A stretch of 27,837 nt of DNA, taken from the NCBI GenBank assembly GCA_035308525.1, contig DATGGM010000106.1:1-27837 (forward strand). The letters are read 5' to 3'. This document shows positions 7,722 through 15,207 of this stretch, piece after piece; position 1 is the stretch's first letter, and every line of letters begins with the position of its first letter. The notes beneath the pieces are model-generated. The model did no database searches. It had not been told where the DNA came from and saw nothing but the letters and a program-made list of their open reading frames with translations. The translations under genes were made by a program, and so were the position numbers. This DNA is from Bog-159 sp035308525. Its GTDB lineage: Bacteria; Acidobacteriota; Terriglobia; Bryobacterales; Bryobacteraceae.

Positions 7722-9293
7722 CTATGGATTTGGCGCGAAATTCACCACCTCGTCCTCCAGCGGAATCTCGTTCTTATGGACTTCGGCCGGTTCTTTTGCA
7801 TCCGCCGCCTTCCACCCCCAGCCGTGACCAACCACCTCAAACGACGACAGCGAATAAGGCAGGCCTTCGGCGCCCAACGGCGAATTTCCATCCTCGAGAT
7901 GAAAATGCAAGTGTGGCTCCGTCGAGTTTCCTGAATTCCCGACGAGGCCAATTACCTGCCCCTGCCGAACTTTGTCCCCGAGTTTCACGCGCAGCGAGCC
8001 AGGCTGCAAATGCGCGTAGAACGCATAGTGTCGGCCGCCAATATCCAGAATCACATGGTTCCCGCCCACGGTCTCCAGCGTAATGGGCACGGCCCGGGAA
8101 TTCTCGCCTGGAATATTTTCCGGAATCCCGTCTTTTACTTCCGTAACGACTCCGTCCGCTACGGCGAGCGCCTCCGTTCCATATGCGTAATAGTTTTTGT
8201 TGTCTTTCTCATCATCGTGAAATGTCTTGCCGTCTGCGCGCAGCCTCACCCAATCAATCGCCAGCCGCTGCGCAATGGCGGCGTGCCCATCGATTGGAAT
8301 CAACGCGCGCCGATGGCCTGAACTGTTCGATGGCCCGTTGCCCGCCAGCCAATGATCTCCGCGCAGCGGGGGGCTAATCACAATTACTCCCCGCCCGACC
8401 GCAAGGGGTGCCGTTTCGATCGTCATCTCTTCCGGATAGGTTCCGATCTTCACGCTCAACCGTTGCCGGATCGCCTTGGGCACCCCATCGGCCGAATTCA
8501 CCGACGCCCAGATATACACGATGGCCACGGTGCCCGCCCCCAGTTTTGCTTTTTCCGTTGTTCCGGGCTGCCCTGGCCGCGCCATGGCGGCCTCCAGTTC
8601 CGGCCCAGTGTATGCCACCAGCGAGCGTCCTTCCGAGTCTGCAGATAGCGACTCCACCTTCGTCAATCGATAATCCCACCGGTCCATGTTGTTCAAGTGT
8701 AGTTCGTAGACCATGTGCCATTTCCCATCTGCCTGAAATGCCGTTGGTGCGATTGGCACAACCACGTCCAAAAACGCTGTGAGGGGCTTGGTCTTTGGAC
8801 CTTCCGGCGCCTTTGGCGCGGCATTGTCTTCCGCTCGGGATTCCTCGGTGCTCCGCACAAACCTAAGCGGTTGCGCCGGAACACCGGTCTGCGTCCACGT
8901 TCCCGCAAACTCATTCCGCGTCACGTTCAAAGTTCCCTCGTACAGACCGCCCACGGCTTTGACTTCGAAGCGCACCGCATCGCCTTTCAAGGTTACTTTT
9001 TCCATAGGAAGCGTAGCGTTTTGATCCACGCTCACCAGTTGCCCGCTAAATTCGCCGCCCGCGAGCTTTGTGATGGTCAAGACGATGTGCAGTTTCTCGG
9101 CCCCTTCACCGAGTTCGCCTTTCCATCTTCCGGCAAAGTCACTATCGGTTTTTGCGGCTTGCCCCATCGCACACTGGGGAACAGAAGCGAGAAGCGCAAC
9201 TCCAAACAAGAACGCCAGACGACCAGGTATTCTGGGTCGCGAGGACCGCCCGGCTAAATCTAAGTTGGCGCTATCTCTCATTTTTCTGTGCAA
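7722..9293 (-). CDS. Secreted M23 peptidase-like protein with N-terminal beta domain
   Basis: About 523 residues. A basic leader and hydrophobic stretch (LAFLFGVALLASVPQCAMGQ, residues ~26-45) indicate export. Residues ~50-145 form a small beta-barrel-like domain (FAGRWKGELG ... FAGTWTQ). The middle (~165-290) is an unassigned beta domain. Residues ~300-500 are an M23/LytM fold: AIDW with Asp347, HVILDIGGRHYAFYAHLQPG, VRQGQVIGLVGNSGNSTEPH, and the HLHFH triad (His461/463/465). The usual His four residues before the Asp is replaced by Arg (QRLAID); a subgroup has an earlier His instead, seen here in GHAAIAQR. M23 enzymes cut peptidoglycan cross-links, but activity is uncertain. TTG at 9293 has AGGAG at ideal distance; ATG at 9281 has none. 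Confidence 0.85.
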   Translation of the reverse strand: MHRKMRDSANLDLAGRSSRPRIPGRLAFLFGVALLASVPQCAMGQAAKTDSDFAGRWKGELGEGAEKLHIVLTITKLAGGEFSGQLVSVDQNATLPMEKVTLKGDAVRFEVKAVGGLYEGTLNVTRNEFAGTWTQTGVPAQPLRFVRSTEESRAEDNAAPKAPEGPKTKPLTAFLDVVVPIAPTAFQADGKWHMVYELHLNNMDRWDYRLTKVESLSADSEGRSLVAYTGPELEAAMARPGQPGTTEKAKLGAGTVAIVYIWASVNSADGVPKAIRQRLSVKIGTYPEEMTIETAPLAVGRGVIVISPPLRGDHWLAGNGPSNSSGHRRALIPIDGHAAIAQRLAIDWVRLRADGKTFHDDEKDNKNYYAYGTEALAVADGVVTEVKDGIPENIPGENSRAVPITLETVGGNHVILDIGGRHYAFYAHLQPGSLRVKLGDKVRQGQVIGLVGNSGNSTEPHLHFHLEDGNSPLGAEGLPYSLSSFEVVGHGWGWKAADAKEPAEVHKNEIPLEDEVVNFAPNP

Positions 9294-9606
9294 GATCGAT
9301 CTCCTGTTCTCGTCGGCAGCCTTTTACTTTAGCTTAATCGAGTTGGTAACTACCAGCGTTCGTGGCGGGGTTACCGAATGGGCTCGTAATGGCGCCTTCG
9401 GCGATCGCGGATTGCAAGATCACCGCCGAGTCTCGGCGAAGGCGACATGGGGACAGTCTAACTAGGGCCTGCTCCTGTCGGATTATCGCCTATCCGTTAT
9501 CTACTTTTTGGCGGGCCTTGGCTCTGCCCCAAAAACAGATTTGGAGAAACAGTGGAAAGGTGCGCCGTTATACGGGGCTTGAAAGGCCGCAACCGAACCA
9601 ACTCCC
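9294..9606. other. Intergenic region between divergent M23 and kinase genes
   Basis: Must hold the promoters of both divergent genes. The AGGAG of the M23 gene lies at 9301-9305 (minus). No confident -35/-10 pair, operator or RNA was seen. Confidence 0.35.
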
Positions 9607-12261
9607 ATGGTAAAGTTGCTCCCAATGGCTCAGTGCCTGTCCTGCTCCGCCGAGAACCCCGAACAAAACCGCTACTGCGGGGTTTGCGGGGCGGCGCTGG
9701 GTTCGGCATCCGAGGTGCCCACGGCCGGAATGGCACAGGCGAAAACGCCTACGCCGTCCAACTCCCCGGAGGAAGGCCGATTCCCTCCCGGCACGATGCT
9801 CGCCGAGCGCTACCGCATCGTTGGACTCCTTGGCCAGGGTGGTATGGGCGAAGTGTATCGGGCCAACGATCTGAAGCTAGGCCAACCGGTCGCGCTTAAG
9901 TTTCTGCCCCAAGCCACCGCGAAGAACCAACAACTGCTCGCCCGTTTCCACGCGGAAGTGCGTATCGCGCGGCAGGTTTCGCACCCCAACGTCTGCCGGG
10001 TTTACGATATCGGCGAAGCGGACGGTTCCACGTTCTTGTCGATGGAGTACGTGGATGGCGAGAACCTCCACTCCCTGCTGCGGCGCATCGGGCGCCTGCC
10101 GCCCGATAAAGCCGTGGAGATCGCGCGAAAGCTGTGCGCGGGACTGGCGGCCGCGCACGACAAGGGCGTGCTGCACCGCGACCTGAAACCGGCCAACGTG
10201 ATGATCGACGGACGGGGCCAGGTGTTGATCGCCGATTTTGGTCTGGCGGCGTTGGCCGGACAACTGGATGGAACCAACGTTCGCGACGGCACACCGGCCT
10301 ATATGGCCCCGGAGCAACTCGCGGGCAAGGAAGCTTCGGTGCGCAGCGATGTCTACGCGCTGGGGCTGGTGCTGCACGAGATGTTCACCGGGAAGCGGCT
10401 CTTCGAATGCAGCTCGCAGCGCACCACCCCCACAAGCGTGACTTCTTTGGCGAAAGACATCGATCCCTTGGTCGAGCGCGTGATTCTGCGGTGTCTGGAT
10501 GTGGACCCGCGCAACCGGCCGCCATCGGCGCTGGCAGTGGCTGCGGCATTGCCGGGTGGCGATCCTCTGGCCGCCGCCTTGGCCGCCGGGGATACGCCGA
10601 CGCCGGGAATGGTGGCCGCTTCCGGGGATACCGAGGGGATCTCAGTGCGCGCGGCCGGTGTCTGGCTCGCGCTGATCCTGCTGGGGGTGATGGCGACGGT
10701 CGTGCTGGGCGCAAGGACCAACGTTTTCCGGCAGACGCCCTTCGAGAAGCCGCCGGCAATCCTGGAAGAGCGTGCAAGGAATTTGATTCGGAGCTTTGGG
10801 TACGCGGAGCCGCCCGCCGACAGCGCCTACGGATTCCGCATCGATACCGATTACACGATCTACGCGGAGCGCCTGGGGAACACGGCGGCGTATCGGGGTC
10901 GCTTGGCCCGCGGCGAGCCCCCGCCGATTCAATTCTGGTATCGGCAGAGTCCGCAATCGCTGGTGCCCCTCAACTACGTCGACGGCTTGGTTTCCAGAAG
11001 TGACCCGCCGCCTATTGCGTCTGGGATGGTTGAGTTGAATCTCGATCCACAGGGCCGCCTGATTCAGTTCGACGCGGTGCCGCCACAGGTGGAAAAGAAG
11101 CCGGAATCATCCCGACCGGTCGATTGGCCTGGGATGTTCACCGCCGCTGGTTTGGATATGGCCCGCTTCACGCCCGCCGAGCCGCAGTGGGTTCCCCTAG
11201 CCGCCTTCGACGCCCGCGCAGCGTGGGCCGGGGCATACTCGCAATCGTCCGATCTTGCTTTGCGCGTGGAAGCGGCCTCGTGGCACGGGAAACCCGTGGC
11301 CTTTCGAGTGATCGGACCGTGGTCCAGGCCAGAAAGGCTGGAGTCCGCCCAGATCCCCGGTGGGGCTGGCTTCGGCGCCGCGCTAATCCTCGCATTGTGC
11401 GTGCTGGCATTTCTTCTGGCGTGGCGCAACTTCCGTGGCGGAAGAGGGGATATGCGGGGAGCGAGCCGGTTGGCTACTTTCGTGTTTGGTGTGGAGATGC
11501 TCGGATGGTTGTGCACAGTCCATCATGTTTCCACGATTCGCGAGATGGACCTATTCCAGGGAGGCGTCATGTGGGCTGCGTTTGTAGCGGGTGCGGTCTG
11601 GACGTTCTACATGGCGCTGGAACCGTACGTGCGGAGGCGCTGGCCTGAAAGCATGGTCACCTGGAGCCGTGTGCTCGGCGGCGAATTCCGTGATCCGCTG
11701 GTGGGCGGCCACATGCTCGCCGGTGTCGCCTTGGGAATTGGAGGATCCCTCTTTTTTTATCTTCAGAGGCTGTTTCTTGAGTATGACTCGCTCAGAATCC
11801 CCGCTCTAGCGTTGCCTTCGGTCCTGGACGCGCGGCACACGATTGGTGCAGTGATGTTCGATTTAATCAGGGGCGGGATTTGGGGTGGGCTGGGGCTGGT
11901 CTTCCTGTTCTTTGTACTCCGCGTGCTGCTGCGGCGGCAATGGATCGCGGTGGCCGTTTTCGTTCTCTTGTTTGGCGTGGTGACGGGTCTCGCATTTAGT
12001 AGTCACCCAATGATCGGAACCTGTTTCGGAGTCCTGGCAGTTTCGTTTTTCCTCACCGCCCTGCTCCGGTTCGGAGTACTAGCGGCGATCATATGCATTT
12101 TTGTGCCGCCAGACCTACCCCTGACCACCGACCTCTCCGCCTGGTACTCAGGCCCCACGGTGTTCGTTGTCGCGATCGTGCTGGCCCTCGCTGGCTACGC
12201 TTTTCACACCGCCGTCGCCGGGCGGCCCCTGTTCAGGGCAGGCTTCCTCGAATCGGATTGA
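9607..12261 (+). CDS. Zinc-ribbon Ser/Thr protein kinase with polytopic C-terminal membrane domain
   Basis: 884 residues. Order: N-terminal zinc ribbon (Cys10/13 and Cys24/27, CLSC...CGVC), a Pro/Thr linker, then a complete Hanks-type kinase (~69-325): glycine loop GQGGMGEVY, Lys98 in VALKF, HRDLKPANV with Asp192, DFG Asp210 and APE. All catalytic residues are present. A single TM helix (~350-369) leads to an extracytoplasmic domain (~370-580) of no recognised family. From ~585 to the end come about seven further TM helices. Acidobacteria encode many PknB-like receptors, but this large multi-TM C-terminus is unlike the usual PASTA or TPR tail. It may sense a membrane or envelope signal (inference). 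ATG at 9607 and ATG at 9625 (MAQCLSC) both lack a clear ribosome site; the second is plausible. Confidence 0.9.
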   Translation: MVKLLPMAQCLSCSAENPEQNRYCGVCGAALGSASEVPTAGMAQAKTPTPSNSPEEGRFPPGTMLAERYRIVGLLGQGGMGEVYRANDLKLGQPVALKFLPQATAKNQQLLARFHAEVRIARQVSHPNVCRVYDIGEADGSTFLSMEYVDGENLHSLLRRIGRLPPDKAVEIARKLCAGLAAAHDKGVLHRDLKPANVMIDGRGQVLIADFGLAALAGQLDGTNVRDGTPAYMAPEQLAGKEASVRSDVYALGLVLHEMFTGKRLFECSSQRTTPTSVTSLAKDIDPLVERVILRCLDVDPRNRPPSALAVAAALPGGDPLAAALAAGDTPTPGMVAASGDTEGISVRAAGVWLALILLGVMATVVLGARTNVFRQTPFEKPPAILEERARNLIRSFGYAEPPADSAYGFRIDTDYTIYAERLGNTAAYRGRLARGEPPPIQFWYRQSPQSLVPLNYVDGLVSRSDPPPIASGMVELNLDPQGRLIQFDAVPPQVEKKPESSRPVDWPGMFTAAGLDMARFTPAEPQWVPLAAFDARAAWAGAYSQSSDLALRVEAASWHGKPVAFRVIGPWSRPERLESAQIPGGAGFGAALILALCVLAFLLAWRNFRGGRGDMRGASRLATFVFGVEMLGWLCTVHHVSTIREMDLFQGGVMWAAFVAGAVWTFYMALEPYVRRRWPESMVTWSRVLGGEFRDPLVGGHMLAGVALGIGGSLFFYLQRLFLEYDSLRIPALALPSVLDARHTIGAVMFDLIRGGIWGGLGLVFLFFVLRVLLRRQWIAVAVFVLLFGVVTGLAFSSHPMIGTCFGVLAVSFFLTALLRFGVLAAIICIFVPPDLPLTTDLSAWYSGPTVFVVAIVLALAGYAFHTAVAGRPLFRAGFLESD

Positions 12262-12532
12262 CCCGCCTTTTCCCTCAAGTCCCGAGTCGGGCACCCGGAG
12301 CTCATCGGCCGCCGCCACTCGGCCGCGGCCCGTGGAGGAAGAACCAGTAGGGGATCCCGACCCAACGCCGGGCAATCATCTGCCAGGTCTGGTGAACCGT
12401 TAGCAGCAGTGCGCGGTTGGAAGAAGGGGCGTGGGGGAGAAACCTTCTAAAGGCTTCGCTCCCACTGATCCGGCCAAAACCTGACCTCGCCCCGATAACT
12501 TGAACCGGGGATATGCTCGGAATATGGTCGAC
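12262..12532. other. Gap carrying dispersed repeat copy C
   Basis: No gene. A short CCCGAGTCGGG palindrome (around 12281-12291) follows the kinase stop but lacks a T-run. Most of the rest is the interrupted dispersed repeat at 12315-12494. Confidence 0.5.
12315..12494 (+). repeat. Dispersed repeat, copy C (interrupted)
   Basis: The first block (12315-12358) and second block (12447-12494) match copy B at 649-692 and 698-749, same order and strand. About 88 bp of extra sequence separates them. That insert ends in a foldable segment (12431-12465): GTGGG pairs with CCCAC, and CCTT with AAGG inside. Confidence 0.7.
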
Positions 12533-12823
12533 TCAGGCGACCTTGAGCGGCTTTACAGTGCGCTCGATTTTGCCGCCGGCCTTCCGTTCGGCCATGCGCA
12601 GATCGTAGAGGGACTGGAGATTGAGCCAGAACTCGGCGCTGGTGCCGAAGTAGCGGCCCAGGCGCAGCGCGGTGTCCGCACTGATGCCGCGCTTTCCTAG
12701 CACGATCTCATTCAACCGGGCCGTTCCGATACCGAGCGCTCTGGCGAGGCGGCTCACGCTCATACCGAGCGGCAAGAGGTAGTCTTCTCTGATGGTTTCT
12801 CCGGGATGCGGCGGTTTAATCAT
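12533..12823 (-). CDS. higA: HigA-family antitoxin
   Basis: Complete 96-residue XRE-type antitoxin. It opens IKPPHPGETIREDYLLPLGM and has the helix-turn-helix MSVSRLARALGIGTARLNEIV (about residues 21-41), then GKRGISADTALRLGRYFGTSAEFWLNLQ split over the last helices, all typical of HigA. The ATG at 12823 has a near-perfect AGGAGGA site 5 bases upstream. It follows the frameshifted higB by 14 bp. The antitoxin remains intact although its cognate toxin appears broken, so today it may act as a lone repressor or neutralise related toxins such as the HigB at 113-391 (inference). A ~29-residue tail after the conserved core is basic. Confidence 0.92.
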   Translation of the reverse strand: MIKPPHPGETIREDYLLPLGMSVSRLARALGIGTARLNEIVLGKRGISADTALRLGRYFGTSAEFWLNLQSLYDLRMAERKAGGKIERTVKPLKVA

Positions 12824-12837
12824 GGCGATCCTCCTGG

Positions 12838-13112
12838 TCAGTGATAATCGGTGATCTCGACCTGATACGCGTCTCCCTGCTCCCAGATGAAGCAGAGGCG
12901 GTATCGGTCGTTGATCCGACGCTGTGTTGTCCAGCGCGGTCGCCTTTCAATGCCTCCAAGGAATTCCCGGGAGCACGGAGGTCATGCAGCGTCCTGGCCG
13001 CGTGGAGCTGAAACAGTTTTCTAATCGCGGTCTTTTCAACGGCCTGAAACTTCCTGGATGGGATGCCGAGAAATACCTTCTCGGCTTCGGCATCTCGAAA
13101 AGACCGGATCAT
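12838..13112 (-). pseudogene. higB: HigB-family toxin, frameshifted
   Basis: From the ATG at 13112 the frame encodes a normal HigB start (MIRSFRDAEAEKVFLG) through LEALKGDRAGQHS. It then shifts into nonsense and stops at 12816, inside higA. In the next frame the expected ending appears exactly: RINDRYRLCFIWEQGDAYQ, then VEITDYH and a TGA at 12838-12840. One base is missing around 12916-12920, where SV-R-IN would be expected. Restored, the toxin would be ~91 residues and end 14 bp before higA. The shift removes the C-terminal strands, including the conserved WR/DYH region, so the product is probably inactive. A sequencing error cannot be excluded. Confidence 0.85.
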
Positions 13113-13117
13113 GCCTT

Positions 13118-13147
13118 ATCGTATATCGATAACCGATACACAGTCAA
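13118..13147 (-). promoter_or_regulatory. Second higBA promoter with operator-like repeat
   Basis: On the minus strand: -35 TTGACT (13142-13147), 18-bp spacer, -10-like TACGAT (13118-13123). In between is an imperfect inverted repeat TGTATCG-GTTAT-CGATATA (13122-13140), 6 of 7 positions paired. The higB ATG (13112) is 5 bp past the -10. Arm length, 5-bp centre and position are the same as at 398-426. Confidence 0.7.
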
Positions 13148-13528
13148 GGAATTCGAGAGGGGTTCGTCACCATTGCCCGCATTACCGTCCGTTCGCTTGG
13201 AAAGCCCGCGCCCTCACCAAAGAGCAACGCCGCTGCCCGCTGGAGGAAAGCAGTAACGAAGAGGAGCTGTGCGAACGCCATCACCCCTAACTTCATCGAC
13301 GAGCCACACGGATCGGATCCTGGGTATTGCGAAACTACCTTCGCGTGACACCACCTGCAAGAGATCTTCACGCGTAGCGTTTGCCGGAGGCTTGTCTTTT
13401 TTGGAGCAGGATAAGGGTGAAGTGCGGTCGAGGTCGCCCACCCTGGACCAGCGACTGCTCGATCGCGTAGCTTTCCTACCGGCTGAACCACAGAATCCCC
13501 TCCCATTTAAATCGTTACGAGGTCGTAC
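13148..13528. other. Gap upstream of hypothetical gene
   Basis: Contains a weak dispersed-repeat copy (13229-13259). Several open frames cross it, but none shows protein-like features. No RNA gene recognised. Confidence 0.4.
13229..13259 (+). repeat. Dispersed repeat, copy D (diverged)
   Basis: GC-rich run then GGAGGAAAGCAGTAACGA, matching the core of copies B and C with one gap and a few substitutions. Lowest-similarity member listed. Confidence 0.4.
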
Positions 13529-14185
13529 ATGGCCGAATCGAAGTCACTCCGGAGGCGCACCGGAACGTCCAAGAAGTCAAGGGTGGAAACGCGCGGCGCA
13601 GTCGGTGAAGCGGCGGTTGCATAGAAGAACCGTCAGCGAGCAGTTCGCCTCGGCATTATCCAGGCGTTCCTCCGTTTGGACATTCCAATTGATCAGTGGC
13701 CGGATTTTGTGCGGACGTATTACGAGGATCCCCTTCAGCGGATCCAGTTTCACCAGGAGATATGGCCGAAGCCTTTCCAGGCTCCTGCATTCGATCGCCT
13801 CAATCAGACCTGCAAAGATTGGGTAACGGTGGCCGATAGAGCGTGGGAACAACATCGGATCAAGTTCTTGCGCCAATGCGAAAAGTGGGTTACGGATGGT
13901 GTGGACGAGGAGATTGAGAAGCCGAAGGCCACCCGAGGTCCCGGGAAGAAACAGACCTCCCAAAGGGGAGGTGCCCGACGTGGGGACAACACACCCGTTG
14001 AGCGCCGATTTGAGTGGGCAGCATTATATTTGATGAACGTGCCCCTAAAACAAATCGCGGGCGATGCATCCACCGTGGGGAAGATCGTCCGAGAACTCGT
14101 CCGAGCGGCCGGATGGAGTATTAAGAAGAGATTGAACTGGCCGGGTCCGCCGGCTACCACTACTCACCAAGAGATCCCGCAGTAA
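13529..14185 (+). pseudogene. Hypothetical protein, N-terminus interrupted by in-frame TAG
   Basis: The convincing part is 13676-14185 (169 residues from a TTG). It is a soluble protein with DIPIDQWPDFVRTYYEDP, a long helical middle, a Lys/Arg/Gly-rich linker (~90-105) and a C-terminal helix-turn-helix-like segment, FEWAALYLMNVPLKQIAGD then TVGKIVRELVRAAGW. The same frame stays protein-like upstream of the TTG (QRAVRLGIIQAFLRL) and reaches a TAG at 13622-13624. Beyond that, 31 codons lead to an ATG at 13529 with GAGG six bases before it. The simplest reading is a gene of ~218 codons broken by one stop. Alternatively it starts at the TTG, which has no good ribosome site. Family not recognised; DNA binding is inferred. 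Confidence 0.55.
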
Positions 14186-14265
14186 GTAACACCGCGCGAA
14201 ACACGCACGCATGGTCCAACGTCCTGCTAAAGGTATTCGTCGGCTAGGCTTCCTTGTCCATTAGC

Positions 14266-15189
14266 TCACGCCACGATCCGCTTGATGAAGCGGGCGGGCC
14301 AGGTGATGGCCCGGGCCAGGCGGAATGCGCGCCACCTGTTGATGCCCGCCAGCAAATCCGTAAATTCCGTGTCCCGTTCATACAGGTAATGGATCTGCTG
14401 GTCGCGGCGCGCGAACAGCTTGCGGATTTCCGCTACGTCGTCTTCGCGCAGCGTGTAGCCGGCCTGGATGTGGCCCGGCAAGGGGCGTTGATAGTAATAC
14501 GTTGCGTGCGAGGGCGCGATCTCCGCAGCCGGCCGGTCTTTGCTGTAGAAATAAACCGCCAGGGATTTGCGCGAGATGCTGTCATCGGGCGTGCGAATCA
14601 CCGGAAACCCGTGCCACGACGATTCGGTAGTTTCGAAGATCACCGCGTGGTTAGCCAAGGGCACTACTTTGCGCACATCGCTGCTATCCGCCGAGGGCTC
14701 CGGCAACAGTTCGAGCCAGCCACCCCAGGCTTCCTCCCACCGGGGGTTCAGGAAAACGATGAGGTTGAGGCGGCGATGCCATCCCAGGCGCGGATGGAAG
14801 TTGAAGTCCACGTGCGAATCGAGCTCTTGCCCGCCTCGGTTATTGTGTGTGCCACCGCCGATATATTCCTCGTCGTACAGCAATCCGGGAATACTCGTGA
14901 TGCGGCCGATCACCGTGAGGAAGTCGCGGTCCCGCATCAGCCGGTCGAATTTCCGGAAAGCCGGACCGAGCCCCGTGATTTGATTGATGACCGATTTGCC
15001 GGCCTGCTCGCCGCGCTCGTTTCGGGCATCTCCCGCAGCGAATGGCGGAAACTCCGCGATGAGTTCCTGGCAGAACGATGGATCGAGGAACTGTTCGATC
15101 ACGACATGGCGGAAGGGCCGCGCCTCGGCAAATTCGCGTTGCAGATCGTCGATGCGGCCGCGGACGCCGGCGTGTACGAGGGAGAGCAC
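14266..15189 (-). CDS. 2OG-Fe(II) oxygenase
   Basis: 307-residue member of the 2-oxoglutarate/Fe(II) dioxygenase superfamily, prolyl-4-hydroxylase-like subgroup. The iron triad is clear: His126 and Asp128 in DSHVDFNFHP and His193 in SSWHGFPV. Arg207 in SRKSLAVYFYS fits the 2-oxoglutarate carboxylate anchor. The N-terminal HVVIEQFLDPSFCQELI is the usual opening of this subgroup. The C-terminal ~90 residues are a helical, basic extension (ARRDQQIHYLYERD; RWRAFRLARAITWPARF). The GTG at 15189 is the only upstream start, since a TAA precedes it by a few codons. It lies 18 bp after the PD40/TIGR03437 gene, so co-transcription is likely. Such enzymes hydroxylate proteins, lipids or small molecules; the substrate is unknown. 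Confidence 0.88.
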   Translation of the reverse strand: MLSLVHAGVRGRIDDLQREFAEARPFRHVVIEQFLDPSFCQELIAEFPPFAAGDARNERGEQAGKSVINQITGLGPAFRKFDRLMRDRDFLTVIGRITSIPGLLYDEEYIGGGTHNNRGGQELDSHVDFNFHPRLGWHRRLNLIVFLNPRWEEAWGGWLELLPEPSADSSDVRKVVPLANHAVIFETTESSWHGFPVIRTPDDSISRKSLAVYFYSKDRPAAEIAPSHATYYYQRPLPGHIQAGYTLREDDVAEIRKLFARRDQQIHYLYERDTEFTDLLAGINRWRAFRLARAITWPARFIKRIVA

Positions 15190-15207
15190 CTCACCAGTTT
15201 AGCCGGA

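Noticed and set aside
13430..13505. tRNA-like GC-rich segment
   Set aside because: No consistent cloverleaf, no TTCGANTC T-arm and no acceptor pairing found.
5330..14200. CRISPR array among the repeated sequences
   Set aside because: Copies are few, degenerate, kilobases apart and without regular spacers; no cas genes seen.
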